The notes beneath the pieces are model-generated. The model searched no databases and was not told where the DNA came from. It worked only from the letters and a program-made list of their open reading frames with translations. Shown piece after piece: positions 32,429 to 44,853 of a stretch of 64,000 nt of DNA. Location: assembly GCA_913049915.1 (NCBI GenBank), contig CAJWZC010000001.1:55271-119270 (forward strand). Reading direction: 5' to 3'. Origin of the DNA: an uncultured Colwellia sp. (GTDB taxonomy: Bacteria > Pseudomonadota > Gammaproteobacteria > Enterobacterales > Alteromonadaceae). The first letter of the stretch is position 1. Each line of letters begins with the position of its first letter. A program made the position numbers and the translations under genes.

Positions 32429-32986
32429 TGCTTATTTGAGTACTAACCAGTGTCGTATTTCGATAATATCGGCTATGCAGTATAACAATATGACTGGTTT
32501 TCTGATTGACTAAGCGCCATGTTACTATGTGGTTTTTACTGCGTTATGTATTCATTCAATTTAGAATCAGGTATATATCTTTTGTGAGCAGCATCGGATT
32601 GGAAATTATTGACTATAAAGTATCTACAGTATGGTGAAAATATGATACTAATACTTAACCTTTTGGCAATGATTTTGGTGTCAACTTTATCGTTAGTGAT
32701 GTTTTAAAATCTAAAGCAGAAGCGCTGATAAGCCCTGTTTTAGTCTTTATTTTCTAATCCGGGTTATGGTAGATAAATTCTTCTCTGATGTATCTTATCT
32801 TTAAGTTAAAGAGAAATACTTTAAAGAGTCAGTTAAGCTAGTTACAACGATTTTAACACATGAAAAAAACGCTAAATAATAAAATACGTAAGCGCTTATT
32901 ATGTTTACTTCGTATAAGTTTACACTAGTAATTTTAGGTGCTCAGTAACATGTTATATGTTTTTTATGAGATTAATAGAGTAAATA

Positions 32987-33307
32987 TTGAAGGTGAGTAG
33001 GATGACAAAAAGATATAAAAAATTTGCCGATTTTTACCCATTTTATCTCAGTCAGCATACTAACTTGATATGTCGCCGACTTCATTTTGTTGGCTCTTCT
33101 CTTATTATTTCACTGTTTTTTTATGTTGTAGTATTCGGTGGCTTATACTTATTGTTGATTATACCCTTTATTGGTTATGGTTTCGCTTGGGTAGGGCATT
33201 TTATATTTGAAAAGAATAGACCCGCTACTTTTACATATCCACTTTATAGTTTGATAGGAGATTGGGTTATGTTTAAAGACATGGTAATCGGTAAAATTAA
33301 ATTCTAA
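32987..33307 (+). CDS. DUF962/Mpo1-like membrane protein
   Basis: FYPFYLSQHTNLICRRLHFVGSSL, GYGFAWVGHFIFEKNRPATFTYPLYSLIGDWVMFKDM. Confidence 0.92.
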   Translation: MKVSRMTKRYKKFADFYPFYLSQHTNLICRRLHFVGSSLIISLFFYVVVFGGLYLLLIIPFIGYGFAWVGHFIFEKNRPATFTYPLYSLIGDWVMFKDMVIGKIKF

Positions 33308-33330
33308 TGAGATAAATAAATCGTATATAG

Positions 33331-33597
33331 TAGGCTCTGTTGATCTTTCGCGATTAAATTTTGTTCGAGATAAAAGCGTTTTAATCGTGGTAGCTAGTAT
33401 GTAGCCTAGTTACTCTAAGCAAATACTACTTAACAAAAAATAAAACGCTTTTAGCTGAATCCTTCGGACAGTCTTTGTTGGCCATTTATACCGCGTTATC
33501 GCCTTTTTATGTGGAATAACCATATTACCAAGGCTCTGGCTTGTATAAATACTCAACGAATAGCTGCAAAAAAAATCTCGAGAGATCAACAGACACT
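33331..33597. mobile_element. MITE-like non-autonomous element (putative)
   Basis: Imperfect terminal inverted repeats taGGCTCTGTTGATCTTTCGCGA ... TCTCGAGAGATCAACAGACACta; internal AAAAGCGTTTTA/TAAAACGCTTTT inverted repeat; no ORF. Confidence 0.65.
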
Positions 33598-33685
33598 AAT
33601 ATTTCATTTTTAAATTCAAATAATAAAAACTAAAATATCTTTATAAACGTATAAAGATAAAGACCCAACTAAATGGTAATTAAAA

Positions 33686-33865
33686 ATGTTTTCAATATTT
33701 AAAAGAGATCCAATCAAAAAATTAAATAAACGCTATGAAGCCATGCTAGAACAAGCTATGCATGCACAAAGAAATGGAGATATTAAATCTTATTCGTTGA
33801 TTACTGCTGAAGCTGAAAAAATAACAGTAGAAATACAAGCATTAGAAAGTTTAGCTAAAAGCTAA
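33686..33865 (+). CDS. Small DUF6435-like protein (59 aa)
   Basis: MFSIFKRDPIKKLNKRYEAMLEQAMHAQRNGDIKSYSLITAEAEKITVEIQALESLAKS*; not in the ORF track (short). Confidence 0.8.
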   Translation: MFSIFKRDPIKKLNKRYEAMLEQAMHAQRNGDIKSYSLITAEAEKITVEIQALESLAKS

Positions 33866-33866
33866 T

Positions 33867-33901
33867 AAATAAGAGGTGTCGTGTAGGTGACACCTCTTAT
33901 T
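33867..33901. terminator. Bidirectional terminator hairpin between convergent genes
   Basis: AATAAGAGGTGTC...GACACCTCTTATT. Confidence 0.75.
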
Positions 33902-33906
33902 ATTTA

Positions 33907-34239
33907 TTACATGCCATAGTTAGCGTCTACAAGTTTTCCAATATTAAATTCTGCTACTATATTTTGCTCTTTTAACCAATGAGTGATACTTGATATATCA
34001 GCTTCAGTAACTGAACCATAACGTTCTTGAGAAGAAATAAAACCGGCAAAGGAGCTTAAATCGCCACCACCACCTATACATAAGTTTAGTGTTCCAGTAT
34101 AAGCGTAAAAATCGTCCATTATTATTTCTAAGTCAGACTCATTCTTGCAGGTTAAATTACAATCTAATTCAACGCCCATGGTAGCGAATTCGTCTAAAAA
34201 CAGCTTTTTTCTTAATCTACGAGATTTTTTAGAGTACAT
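33907..34239 (-). CDS. YggL family (DUF469) protein
   Basis: RRLRKKLFLDEFATMGVELDC, CIGGGGDLSSFAGFI, LVDANYG. Confidence 0.9.
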   Translation of the reverse strand: MYSKKSRRLRKKLFLDEFATMGVELDCNLTCKNESDLEIIMDDFYAYTGTLNLCIGGGGDLSSFAGFISSQERYGSVTEADISSITHWLKEQNIVAEFNIGKLVDANYGM

Positions 34240-35111
34240 AATGATTCCTTGATATAACAGTGTTTTATAGGGCGTTTCAGTAATGTCCGCTCCATAGGCC
34301 CTATTTAATTGGCGCTAATATCCCATACTTTAACTACTCTATAAACTAAAAATATTTTATTTTTATTATCATGATGAACTTGATGAAATAGCTGTGAAAT
34401 ATCGAATACAAAATAAAGAATGATCTACTTTAATATCAAAGAGTTACTTGTTAATCTACTAATCGAAGATTTATTAATGAGACTTATCTATTTTTTGATA
34501 CGAGTATTTTAAAGAATAGATACCATAGTTTTATTTAGATGGATGCTTTATTATTTAAATTTTTACAGAGTTCAAAACCCTATATCACTAAGTTATTCTA
34601 AAAATCTACGTTAACGAGTAGCTGTTTATTTTTTCTTTAATATAACTCTCTTAAAAATATAGAGTTTTTACTTTATTGTTGATAATTATTATCAATTTGT
34701 AGTACTAAAGAAATAATCCATTATATGAATGGACAATATTTTTAATAAAAATAACAAATAGTCTTAATGAGCTGGTGCAAAAGAGTTTAAGGTATCCTTT
34801 AGAGTAAACACTAGTAATTTTTGATAATTATTTATTCATTTATATATTCAAATAATCAGTATATATATTCATAAAATATTTGACTCAGAGCCATTTTACG
34901 GGTATTTTTTCCGACCGCATTAAATAATGATTTTCATTAATGGCAGTTCGTCCAATAAAGACTTAGTAGAAGTCTGACGTTCAAGGTTCAAGAAATTCTA
35001 AATAATATTCTGAAGGATCAGTCGCGCACACTTTGAGCAATAAAAATATATGCCTTAATTAGTAAGTAAAGTTTAGCTAATAGAAATAGGTTGATGAAAT
35101 AGGAACAAGCA

Positions 35112-38100
35112 ATGAACAATATAAGTAAAAAATCCCAAGGCCTTTATCGCGCCGAATTCGAACATGACAGTTGTGGTATTGGTTTTGTCGCCAACCTCAA
35201 GGGTAAAAAATCACACGATATTATTGAGAATGCACTCACCATGTTGAGTTGTATGGAACATCGTGGTGGTACTGGTTTTGACGTCAAAAGTGGTGACGGT
35301 GCTGGTATTCTTATTCAAATTCCTCATGATTTTTTTAGTGAAGAAACCAGTAAATTAGGTTTTAATTTACCCGATGCTGGAAGTTACGGTGTTGGCATGA
35401 TTTTCTTTCCACGTGAACAAGCACAAAGCAACGCGTGTAAAGACATTTTAAACGAAAATATTACTGAACTGGGTTTAACTTTACTTGGTTATCGTGATGT
35501 CCCAGGTGATAACTCTATGTTGGGCGCGGCTTCCTTTGACAGCGAACCGAATATTGAGCAAGTATTTATTGCTAAGCCAGCAGAATTATCTATACAAGAG
35601 TTTGAGCGTAAGTTGTTTGTGTTACGAAAGTACACTTCACATAAAATTAATGGCAGCATTGCTAAAGAGCGTGACGAGTTTTATGTCACCTCAATGTCAT
35701 CGACTAAGATCGTCTATAAAGGACAGTTTACTACCCAGCAAGTTCGTCAATATTATCTTGATCTTCAAGACGAACGTACTATTTCTGGTATGGCGATGTT
35801 CCACTCACGCTTCTCAACGAATACTTTCCCAGCTTGGCGACGAGCACAACCGTTTCGTTATATCGCCCATAACGGCGAAATTAATACAGTACGCGGTAAC
35901 ATCAACTGGATGAATGCACGTGAAGCATTGTTTAGTTCAGTAAACTTTAGTGATGCTGAATTGAAAATGTTGAATCCGATTTGTAATAATGACAACTCTG
36001 ATTCTGCTAACCTTGATATGGCTATTGAGTTATTAGTACTTAGCGGACGTTCGCTAGCCCAAGTGATGATGATGATGGTACCTGAAGCTTGGCAAACTCA
36101 AGCAGACATGGACCCAACCAAACGTGCATTTTATGAGTATTATGCGTGTATTATGGAGCCATGGGATGGTCCTGCTTCGTTATCCTTTACCGATGGCAAT
36201 GTTATCGGCGCAACACTTGATCGCAACGGTTTACGTCCATCTCGTTACTTACTAACCGAAGATGGTACCTTAGTGATGGGCTCTGAAACCGGTACTTTGT
36301 GTGTTGACCAGTCAACAGTTGTTGAAAAAGGTCGCCTGCAGCCTGGTAAAATATTCATTGCTGATTTGAAGCAAGGTCGCATAATTAGTGACGATGAAGT
36401 TAAAACCCAAGTGAGTTCCGCGCAGCCTTACGCTCAGTGGTTAGAAGAAAACAAAATTGAATTAGAGCAATTACCTGTACCAACAGCTTCTATTGCTCAA
36501 CCACCACTAACTGAATTGCGTAAAATACAAAAAGCTTTTGGTTATACCAGTGAAGACCTTAATTTGGTACTTGCTGGCATGGTAGGTACGTCAAAAGAGC
36601 CATTAGGTGCTATGGGTACAGATACGCCTTTAGCCGTCTTATCGCATCGTCCACAGCAATTATCACATTACTTTAAGCAGTTGTTTGCCCAGGTTACTAA
36701 CCCACCAATCGATCCAATTCGTGAAGAGTTGGTTATGTCGTTACGTGGTTATGTCGGTAAGTCACTTAACTTACTTGATGAAACTGCAGCACATTGTCAT
36801 AAAGTTGAAATTGATCAACCAGTACTAACAAACGAGCAATTACGTAAGTTGCAGCATATTGATAATGACCACTTACAATCAAAAACGATTAGTATCACCT
36901 TTAAAGCAAATGGTGAAGCTGGATCGCTTAAAAAAGCGCTTGACCGTGTTTGTTTATACGCAAAAAATGCGGTTGAAGACGGTTATGCCTTATTAATATT
37001 AAGTGATCGTGAAGTAGACAGTGACCATGTGGCTATTCCGTCGGTATTAGCAACAGCAGCGGTTCATCATTATTTAATTCGCGAAAAATTACGTTCTCAT
37101 GCTGATATTATTCTTGAGTCCGCTGATATTCGTGAAACGCATCATTTTGCTACGGTTATTGGTTATGGAGCAGCCGCGGTAAACCCATACTTAGCACTAG
37201 AGAGTATGTATGGTTTACGTGATGAAGGTGTACTTGATAATAAATTGTCAAATGACCAAATCATAGCTAAATATACGGCAGCGGTAGGCAGTGGTTTATT
37301 GAAAACGTTCTCTAAAATGGGAATTTCGACTTTACAGTCCTATTTAGGCGCGCAAATATTTGAAGCGCTCGGTATTAACTCGGATGTAGTTAGTGAGTAT
37401 TTTACCGGTACAGTGAGTCGAATCCAAGGGTTAAGCTTAGATCAAATCGCGCAAGAAGCTTTGTTACGTCATCGTGAAGGTTTCCCAGAAGCGAGTCGTA
37501 TTGCTATTGAAAATTTATTGCCAACGGGTGGTGAGTATTCATGGCGTCATGATGGAGAGCGTCACTTATTTAGTCCAACAGTTATCCGTTTACTCCAGCA
37601 TTCAACGGCAAGTAACGATACTAATCAATTCAAGCAATACGCAAAAACAGTTGATGATCAAAGTAAAGATGCTTTTACTCTTCGAGGTTTACTTGATTTC
37701 ACTAGCGACCGTACTTCAATTCCATTAAGTGACGTTGAACCAATAGAAAATATCTTTAAACGTTTTGCTTCAGGTGCTATGTCATTTGGATCAATCTCGT
37801 GGGAAGCTCACACTACATTAGCTATTGCTATGAATCGTATTGGTGGTAAGAGTAATAGCGGTGAGGGTGGTGAAGATCCAATTCGTTTTACCCCACTTGA
37901 AAATGGCGATTCAATGAATTCGCGCATTAAGCAAGTTGCTTCGGGTCGTTTTGGTGTGACTAGTCATTACTTAGCGAATGCCGATGAGCTACAAATTAAA
38001 ATGGCGCAGGGCGCTAAACCTGGTGAAGGAGGGCAATTACCGGGAGATAAAGTTGATGCATGGATTGGTAAAACCCGTGGTTCTACGCCAGGAGTTGGTT

Positions 38101-39719
38101 TGATTTCACCACCACCACATCATGATATTTACTCGATTGAAGATTTGTCTCAGCTTATTTTTGATCTTAAAAATGCTAACCGTGAAGCACGTGTTAACGT
38201 TAAATTAGTATCAGAAGCAGGTGTTGGTACTATCGCATCGGGTGTAACTAAAGCTTACGCTGATGTAGTACTTATTGCTGGTCATGATGGCGGCACTGGT
38301 GCTTCACCGCTTAGCTCAATTAAACATACTGGCTTACCGTGGGAACTTGGTTTGGCTGAAACTCATCAAACACTGGTGCGTAATAAACTGCGTAGCCGTA
38401 TTACTGTTCAGACTGATGGTCAGCTTAAAACGCCTCGTGATTTAGCGATTGCAACCCTACTTGGCGCCGAAGAATATGGTATGGCTACTGCCGCTTTAGT
38501 TGTTGAAGGTTGTATCATGATGCGTAAGTGTCATCTAAATACTTGTCCGGTTGGTATCGCCACGCAAGATAAAGGATTACGTGATAAATTTACTGGCCGT
38601 GCTGATATTTTAGTAAATTTCTTTACCCTAATGGCTGAAGGATTACGAGAAATTATGGCTGAGTTAGGCTTTTGTAGTATTGATGAAATGGTAGGTCAAA
38701 CACAATGTCTTAAACAGCGTAGTGATGTCGACCATTGGAAATATAAGGGAGTAGATTTATCGCCGCTATTGCATAAAGAAGAATGTGGTGAGAATGAAAC
38801 ACTTTATAAATCAATAGATCAAAAGCATCTGATTGACGATATTATTGACCGTAAGATGATTAAAGATGCGCAAGTGGCACTTGATTTAGCGCAAAGCGTT
38901 GAACTTGAATATGACGTTATCAATACAGACAGAACCATTGGTGCGATGATTTCGAATGAAATATCTAAAAAGTACCAAGATAAAGGTTTACCAGAAAATA
39001 CTATCAAGGTTAAGTTTAACGGTTCTGCCGGTCAGAGCTTTGGTTGTTTCTCTGCTAAAGGTTTACGTTTTGAACTTGAAGGTGATTCGAATGATTACTT
39101 TGGTAAAGGGCTGTCGGGTGCAAACTTGGTTGTTTACCCAAGTAAACAGGCTAAATTCTCGCCACGTGATAATATCCTCATTGGTAACGTTGCCTTTTTT
39201 GGTGCTACTTCTGGTACTGCATTTATACGCGGTATTGCTGGCGAACGTTTCTGTGTTCGTAATTCAGGAGCGACAACGGTTGTTGAAGGTATTGGTGATC
39301 ACGGTTGCGAATATATGACCGGTGGTAAAGCAGTAATACTTGGCGCAACAGGACGTAACTTCGCTGCAGGTATGTCTGGTGGTGTTGCTTATGTACTTGA
39401 TGTTAACAATGATTTCGCATCTAAATGCAACATGGAAATGGTTGCATTAGAATCGATTGATACTGATGCTGAAAGTCACGAATTAAAAGCCTTAATTACT
39501 GAACATTTTGACGCAACAGGCTCAGATGTTGCTAGTGAGTTATTAAGTGATTGGGATAATAGTATTAAACGTTTTATTAAAGTAATGCCAGTTGATTTTA
39601 AGCGTATGCAAGGTTACATGAATGAGGTACGTCAAAGCGGTAAATTCGAATCAGAATATGACATTGCCGTACAAGCATTCGATATTCATTTAAACAAACT
39701 AGCAAGCGCGAAAGCCTAA
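35112..39719 (+). CDS. gltB: Glutamate synthase large subunit
   Basis: 1535 aa; class II GATase N-terminus [17 protein letters not shown]/Fe-S region [14 protein letters not shown]; followed by gltD. Confidence 0.96.
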   Translation: MNNISKKSQGLYRAEFEHDSCGIGFVANLKGKKSHDIIENALTMLSCMEHRGGTGFDVKSGDGAGILIQIPHDFFSEETSKLGFNLPDAGSYGVGMIFFPREQAQSNACKDILNENITELGLTLLGYRDVPGDNSMLGAASFDSEPNIEQVFIAKPAELSIQEFERKLFVLRKYTSHKINGSIAKERDEFYVTSMSSTKIVYKGQFTTQQVRQYYLDLQDERTISGMAMFHSRFSTNTFPAWRRAQPFRYIAHNGEINTVRGNINWMNAREALFSSVNFSDAELKMLNPICNNDNSDSANLDMAIELLVLSGRSLAQVMMMMVPEAWQTQADMDPTKRAFYEYYACIMEPWDGPASLSFTDGNVIGATLDRNGLRPSRYLLTEDGTLVMGSETGTLCVDQSTVVEKGRLQPGKIFIADLKQGRIISDDEVKTQVSSAQPYAQWLEENKIELEQLPVPTASIAQPPLTELRKIQKAFGYTSEDLNLVLAGMVGTSKEPLGAMGTDTPLAVLSHRPQQLSHYFKQLFAQVTNPPIDPIREELVMSLRGYVGKSLNLLDETAAHCHKVEIDQPVLTNEQLRKLQHIDNDHLQSKTISITFKANGEAGSLKKALDRVCLYAKNAVEDGYALLILSDREVDSDHVAIPSVLATAAVHHYLIREKLRSHADIILESADIRETHHFATVIGYGAAAVNPYLALESMYGLRDEGVLDNKLSNDQIIAKYTAAVGSGLLKTFSKMGISTLQSYLGAQIFEALGINSDVVSEYFTGTVSRIQGLSLDQIAQEALLRHREGFPEASRIAIENLLPTGGEYSWRHDGERHLFSPTVIRLLQHSTASNDTNQFKQYAKTVDDQSKDAFTLRGLLDFTSDRTSIPLSDVEPIENIFKRFASGAMSFGSISWEAHTTLAIAMNRIGGKSNSGEGGEDPIRFTPLENGDSMNSRIKQVASGRFGVTSHYLANADELQIKMAQGAKPGEGGQLPGDKVDAWIGKTRGSTPGVGLISPPPHHDIYSIEDLSQLIFDLKNANREARVNVKLVSEAGVGTIASGVTKAYADVVLIAGHDGGTGASPLSSIKHTGLPWELGLAETHQTLVRNKLRSRITVQTDGQLKTPRDLAIATLLGAEEYGMATAALVVEGCIMMRKCHLNTCPVGIATQDKGLRDKFTGRADILVNFFTLMAEGLREIMAELGFCSIDEMVGQTQCLKQRSDVDHWKYKGVDLSPLLHKEECGENETLYKSIDQKHLIDDIIDRKMIKDAQVALDLAQSVELEYDVINTDRTIGAMISNEISKKYQDKGLPENTIKVKFNGSAGQSFGCFSAKGLRFELEGDSNDYFGKGLSGANLVVYPSKQAKFSPRDNILIGNVAFFGATSGTAFIRGIAGERFCVRNSGATTVVEGIGDHGCEYMTGGKAVILGATGRNFAAGMSGGVAYVLDVNNDFASKCNMEMVALESIDTDAESHELKALITEHFDATGSDVASELLSDWDNSIKRFIKVMPVDFKRMQGYMNEVRQSGKFESEYDIAVQAFDIHLNKLASAKA

Positions 39720-39739
39720 GCTGCCAAGGAGAATATATT

Positions 39740-41230
39740 ATGGGAAATCCAACAGGGTTTATCAACGTAGGTCGTGCCTTGCCAACTGAACGCAACGCAG
39801 GAGAACGTTTAATTGATTGGCTTGAAGTATATGAAGAAATTCCACAAGCCGATGTAGAGAAGCAAGCTTCTCGCTGTATGGACTGTGGTGTACCATTTTG
39901 TCAGTCGGCAAAGTCAGATTTTGCACCGGTCGTTGCCGGTTGTCCTGTGAACAATGTTATTCCTGAATGGAATGATTTGATTTACCGAGGTCGTTGGAAA
40001 GATGCTATAGAATTATTACATAAAACTAATAACTTCCCTGAGTTCACTGGTCGAGTATGTCCTGCGCCTTGTGAAGGCGCTTGTGTACTTGGTATAAATG
40101 CTGATCCTGTTGCTATTAAGTTGCATGAAAAAGAAATTATCGATCATGCTTTTAAAGAAGGTTGGGTTGTTGCTTTACCACCATCAGGGCGTACCGGTAA
40201 AAATGTTGCTGTAATTGGTTCAGGGCCTGCAGGTCTTGCTGCTGCTGCGCAACTTAATAAAGCGGGTCATATGGTTACTGTCTATGAGCGTGCCGATCGT
40301 ATTGGTGGTTTGCTAATGTACGGTATTCCAAACATGAAATTGCAAAAAGAGTTAGTGCAGCGTCGTGTTGACATTTTAGCGGAAGAGGGTATTGTTTTTG
40401 TTACGAATACTGAAGTGGGTAGTGATATTAGTGTCGAACAACTTGAAAACGATTTTGATTCGGTAGTACTGTGTATTGGCGCAACCGTGCCACGAGATTT
40501 ACCCGTTGAAGGTCGAGAACTTAATGGTGTTCATTTCGCTATGGATTTCTTGAAGGCAAATACTAAAAGCCTACTCGATAGCGAACATAAAGATGGTCAG
40601 TACATTAATGCTCAAGGTAAAAATGTGGTAGTTATTGGTGGTGGTGATACTGGTACCGATTGTATTGGTACCTCATTACGACATCAGTGTAGTAGCGCTA
40701 TTCAGCTAGAAATTATGCCGTGCCCTCCAGAGAAACGAGAAGAGAAAAGTAATCCATGGCCACAATGGCCAAAACGTTTATTGGTTGATTATGGCCAAAA
40801 GGAAGCTGTTGCAATTCAAGGACATGATCCTCGTCAATACTTGGTGATGACTAAGAAAATTGAAAGTGACGACCAAGGTAATGTTAAAGCTGTTCATACA
40901 GTTGATATTACTTGGGAGCGAAATGATAAGGGGCAAATTTCCCCGCAGGAGGTCGCAGGTAGTGAAAAAGTGATTCCAGCAGATATAGTACTTATCGCTA
41001 TGGGATTCATGGGGCCTGAAGGTGGCTTAATTGAGCAATTTGGCCTTGAGCAAGATAACCGCTCTAATATTGCCGCAGAATATGATAAGTTTGCTACTAG
41101 TAAACAAGGTGTTTTCGCTGCTGGTGATGGTCGTCGTGGTCAAAGTTTGATTGTTTGGGCAATTGATGAAGGTCGACGTTGTGCACGTGAAGTTGACAGT
41201 TATTTAATGGGTAAGAGCTATTTGCCATAA
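39740..41230 (+). CDS. gltD: Glutamate synthase small subunit
   Basis: 496 aa; [35 protein letters not shown] motifs. Confidence 0.96.
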   Translation: MGNPTGFINVGRALPTERNAGERLIDWLEVYEEIPQADVEKQASRCMDCGVPFCQSAKSDFAPVVAGCPVNNVIPEWNDLIYRGRWKDAIELLHKTNNFPEFTGRVCPAPCEGACVLGINADPVAIKLHEKEIIDHAFKEGWVVALPPSGRTGKNVAVIGSGPAGLAAAAQLNKAGHMVTVYERADRIGGLLMYGIPNMKLQKELVQRRVDILAEEGIVFVTNTEVGSDISVEQLENDFDSVVLCIGATVPRDLPVEGRELNGVHFAMDFLKANTKSLLDSEHKDGQYINAQGKNVVVIGGGDTGTDCIGTSLRHQCSSAIQLEIMPCPPEKREEKSNPWPQWPKRLLVDYGQKEAVAIQGHDPRQYLVMTKKIESDDQGNVKAVHTVDITWERNDKGQISPQEVAGSEKVIPADIVLIAMGFMGPEGGLIEQFGLEQDNRSNIAAEYDKFATSKQGVFAAGDGRRGQSLIVWAIDEGRRCAREVDSYLMGKSYLP

Positions 41231-41270
41231 ACAGATAGTTGTCACTGCTTTACCTTAAAGAGTATTCCTT

Positions 41271-41307
41271 AAAAACCCTACTGTATTAAATACAGTGGGG
41301 TTTTTTA
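41271..41307 (+). terminator. Rho-independent terminator downstream of gltD
   Basis: AAAAACCCTACTGTATTAAATACAGTGGGGTTTTTT. Confidence 0.85.
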
Positions 41308-41454
41308 GTAATGTCGCTTATTCGATAAAAGTTATTATTATAAATACATTATTCAAATAAATAAGATTATCTCAATATAATTTAATATCTTATAGACAAA
41401 GTGTTTTATTGATGTAATCTAAAATGACACTTTAATTTAATAAGAATAAAAAAT

Positions 41455-41751
41455 ATGGAAAGATTAAAAGAATCTCAAAAAGCGTTAACGCTTATCTATA
41501 ATGCTTATAATGAAGTAACACCGACTCCTCTAACCGCCTTAGATATTGATGATGAGGCGGGACTGAAGATATTACTTAATACCGTGATGAATCGAGAATC
41601 GGTCTCGCATATGCAAAATAAAAAAGCACTTAAAGAGAGTATCGAACTGCGTAGCTCTATAGCCGATGTACTATTGTTGCTTGATAACTGTGACATTAAG
41701 GAAATTAAAGCTAACATGAAAAAAGCGACAGCTGTGGAAGCTACTAACTAA
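41455..41751 (+). CDS. Hypothetical protein (98 aa)
   Basis: Complete ORF; plausible composition. Confidence 0.6.
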   Translation: MERLKESQKALTLIYNAYNEVTPTPLTALDIDDEAGLKILLNTVMNRESVSHMQNKKALKESIELRSSIADVLLLLDNCDIKEIKANMKKATAVEATN

Positions 41752-41839
41752 ATTTTAGTATGCTATTGAAGTCCTAACCTGACTTATATTATATAAACCT
41801 TTCGTATTGGTAAGGAGCATTATGTAAGGCCGGTAAGGT

Positions 41840-43135
41840 TTACGGTTGGTTTTGAATGAACAGAGAGAATTGTTCCTCATGTTCCTTACTGATCTCTAGT
41901 AACTTATCTATATGACTTTGCTCAATGACAGTACCTTTTGTTAATAATATATTTGATGAGCTATTTACTACATCTTGCGTCAATATTAAGCCCTTAGATA
42001 GCTGTAATAAGTCAATTGGAAATTCTAGTTTGTTCGCGGTACTACTATCAGAAAACCCTGATAACATATTAAGATAAATTGAGAGTAATTTAGGGTCAAA
42101 TCGACTTCCAGCTAATTTCGCCAACCTTTGTTTTGCTTCAGTGACGGATACGGGTGTTATTTGTTGCCGACCAATCACTAAATTATCAAAGCTAGTAACA
42201 ATCGCTAGAATTCGGGATCCAAGGGGAATGTCGTCACCGATTAAGTGTTCTGGTAAGCCAGTGCCATTAATATGTTCAGGGATATGTTTGATTATTTCAA
42301 TAACAAAGGAGAGTTCATCGACACCACTTAATAAATCAGCGCTTGTTTGATAAAAACTATCAAAAAGAGTCTGCTCCTGATGATTAAGTTGTTCGTAAGG
42401 CTGTCTAAGAAGCTTTTGCGGTAATGATATTTTTCCAGCTTCATATAATAATCCAGCGATATATATTTGATAACTGAGTAACTTATCACAGCCTTGTAGT
42501 TCAGCAATATAACGGGCATGAGAGGCAATTCTATAATTATGTTGTCTATACTCTTCATTATGTAATGCAATACTGTTGGCATAAATACAGACAAAGGTAT
42601 TAAAGGTTTTCTTTAAACGCGCAAAACTTTTTGCTTCTTTTGTCGAAATTAGATCAAGTTTTTTTTTACTTTTATTAATTTCAAGCTCCATCGAGCTATT
42701 TAATAAAGAAAGCTTAGCATTCTTTTCTTTATTCACCCTGAGTAACTTCTTGGTACTTAACTCAGACAAATAGACAGTAAAAGCATCTTTTAGCTCTGCA
42801 ATAAGCTCTATATTGTCCCATGGTTTAGTAAAGTAGTGGCTGATTTTTCCTTCATTAACAGCGGCAACGGTAAGATTAATATCAGCATAACCTGATAATA
42901 AAAATCGTTTTGAGCTAGGATTTATTTCACTAATATGGCCTAATAGTGCGGCACCATCCATTTCAGGCATTCTCATATCAGACAATACTAACGGCGTTGG
43001 TTTCTCGCGATAAAATTCTAGCGCTGCAATAGGGTCAGAAAATAGAAACAATTCAAATTCCAATCTTAATGCTCTATTTAGCGCACTTAGAACTTCCTTA
43101 TCATCATCAATAACCAATAAAGCTGGCTTACTCAT
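41840..43135 (-). CDS. Response regulator with C-terminal HD-type domain
   Basis: REC domain LLVIDDDKEVLSAL...VLSDMRMPEMDG...FTKPWDN; degenerate HD-GYP-like region (YEAGKISLPQKLL, HINGTGLPEHLIGD). Confidence 0.85.
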   Translation of the reverse strand: MSKPALLVIDDDKEVLSALNRALRLEFELFLFSDPIAALEFYREKPTPLVLSDMRMPEMDGAALLGHISEINPSSKRFLLSGYADINLTVAAVNEGKISHYFTKPWDNIELIAELKDAFTVYLSELSTKKLLRVNKEKNAKLSLLNSSMELEINKSKKKLDLISTKEAKSFARLKKTFNTFVCIYANSIALHNEEYRQHNYRIASHARYIAELQGCDKLLSYQIYIAGLLYEAGKISLPQKLLRQPYEQLNHQEQTLFDSFYQTSADLLSGVDELSFVIEIIKHIPEHINGTGLPEHLIGDDIPLGSRILAIVTSFDNLVIGRQQITPVSVTEAKQRLAKLAGSRFDPKLLSIYLNMLSGFSDSSTANKLEFPIDLLQLSKGLILTQDVVNSSSNILLTKGTVIEQSHIDKLLEISKEHEEQFSLFIQNQP

Positions 43136-43316
43136 TTCTTCTTCCTTAGGTTTTACAACTATCTAACCCTAATATAATACTTTTATACGAAAAAAGAAGA
43201 TTTTCTTTATAAATTGATTGGTTATTATACTATATTCTTATATTACAAAGGATTTTTAGCAGAATGCGAAAAATGTTCTAGACTTAAACTTACCGAATGT
43301 AAGATAAGTAATTTAT

Positions 43317-44786
43317 ATGAATATAGTCAATGAAGCTCAAAATACCTATTTACCATTACTTGTATTGGTTGATGATGAACAAGATATCCTTACAGCCTTG
43401 GAAAGGGTTTTACGTGGCCTACATATCAATATTCAAAGTTTTAGCTCTGCGCTTGCTGCCTTAGAGTTCTGTCACCACAACCAACCTGAAATTGTTATTT
43501 CGGATCAACAGATGCCTGAAATAGAAGGTTGTACTTTTTTAAATGAAATAAAAGCGTTATGGCCAAAATCTCAGCGAATTATTTTGTCAGCACATCAAGA
43601 TTTTGACAAAATATCGAAGGCGTTTAATTCTGGGACCGTCGACAGGTTCATATGTAAACCATGGAACAACAAAGAGTTAAAATTTATTATTACTAAAGCA
43701 TTAGATAATACTCCTTTGAAAAGTACGGAAGTCGCTGAAAAAGGTTTCATCAATGAACCGATAAATTTTCATGGTATGGTCGCCGCTGATGAGGCGATGA
43801 AAGAGCTCTTTGTTAGTATTCGTCATGCGGCGACTACTAATGCACCTATTTTTATCACCGGTGAAACGGGTACTGGTAAAGAGTTAGTAGCTAAAGCGTG
43901 TCACAAAGAAAGTTATCAGCAAAGTCAGCCTTTTATCGCGGTTAATTGCGCTAACTTTACGAAGCACTTAATGGAGTCTCAGTTATTTGGCCATACAAAA
44001 GGTGCATTTACTGGCGCTACCACCTCGCAAGAAGGATTATTTGCTGCAGCTAAATCTGGCATGTTGTTTTTAGATGAAATAACGACTTTATCAACAACAC
44101 TACAAGCTAAGTTACTGCGGGTTGTGCAAGAACGAGAATTTACGCCATTGGGCACCAATAAAGTAGAAAAGTTTCATGCTCAACTTATCTCAGCGTCTTC
44201 AAATTCAATAAGACAAGCAGTGTTAGATGGTAATTTTCGAGAAGATCTCTATTACCGCTTAAACGTGATTACTTTTTGTCTACCACCATTAAGGGATCGC
44301 GGTGGAGATATTGTATTAATTGCTCGTTACTTTCTTAAAAAATACAGTAAAATTGAAAATAAATTGTTTGTTCGTTTTTCAAAAGGTTGCCTTCAAATTA
44401 TTTGCCAATATGATTGGCCGGGTAATATTAGACAACTAGAAAATATTATTCATGGTATGGTGATATTAAATACTGGCGATAAGTTAACCAGTGAAATGAT
44501 TATTAAGGCTTTATCTAGTACGATTGGTTTATCTGATAATATTTTACCAGTATCAAATCGAGTAACCAGACCTGCAATTCGGTCTGAAGAGCGGTCTGAA
44601 ACACCTATTGAACAAACGTCAAATCCGTTAGCGACTAATACTAATACTGAAATAATACCATTATGGTTGACAGAGAAAAATGCTATTGAAAATGCGATAA
44701 ATTATTGCCAAGGAAATATTCCTCAAGCAGCAGCATTACTTGAAGTAAGTCCATCGACACTGTATCGAAAAAAACTCAGTTGGTAG
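43317..44786 (+). CDS. Sigma-54-dependent response regulator (REC-AAA-HTH)
   Basis: REC SDQQMPEIEG; GETGTGKELVA, FGHTKGAFTGA, Fis-like HTH IPQAAALLEVSPSTLYRK. Confidence 0.95.
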   Translation: MNIVNEAQNTYLPLLVLVDDEQDILTALERVLRGLHINIQSFSSALAALEFCHHNQPEIVISDQQMPEIEGCTFLNEIKALWPKSQRIILSAHQDFDKISKAFNSGTVDRFICKPWNNKELKFIITKALDNTPLKSTEVAEKGFINEPINFHGMVAADEAMKELFVSIRHAATTNAPIFITGETGTGKELVAKACHKESYQQSQPFIAVNCANFTKHLMESQLFGHTKGAFTGATTSQEGLFAAAKSGMLFLDEITTLSTTLQAKLLRVVQEREFTPLGTNKVEKFHAQLISASSNSIRQAVLDGNFREDLYYRLNVITFCLPPLRDRGGDIVLIARYFLKKYSKIENKLFVRFSKGCLQIICQYDWPGNIRQLENIIHGMVILNTGDKLTSEMIIKALSSTIGLSDNILPVSNRVTRPAIRSEERSETPIEQTSNPLATNTNTEIIPLWLTEKNAIENAINYCQGNIPQAAALLEVSPSTLYRKKLSW

Positions 44787-44853
44787 TACACGACTATTCT
44801 AGAGCCCCCTAAAAATCATTATTAATTACTGAATGATATACATGTTTTAGCTG

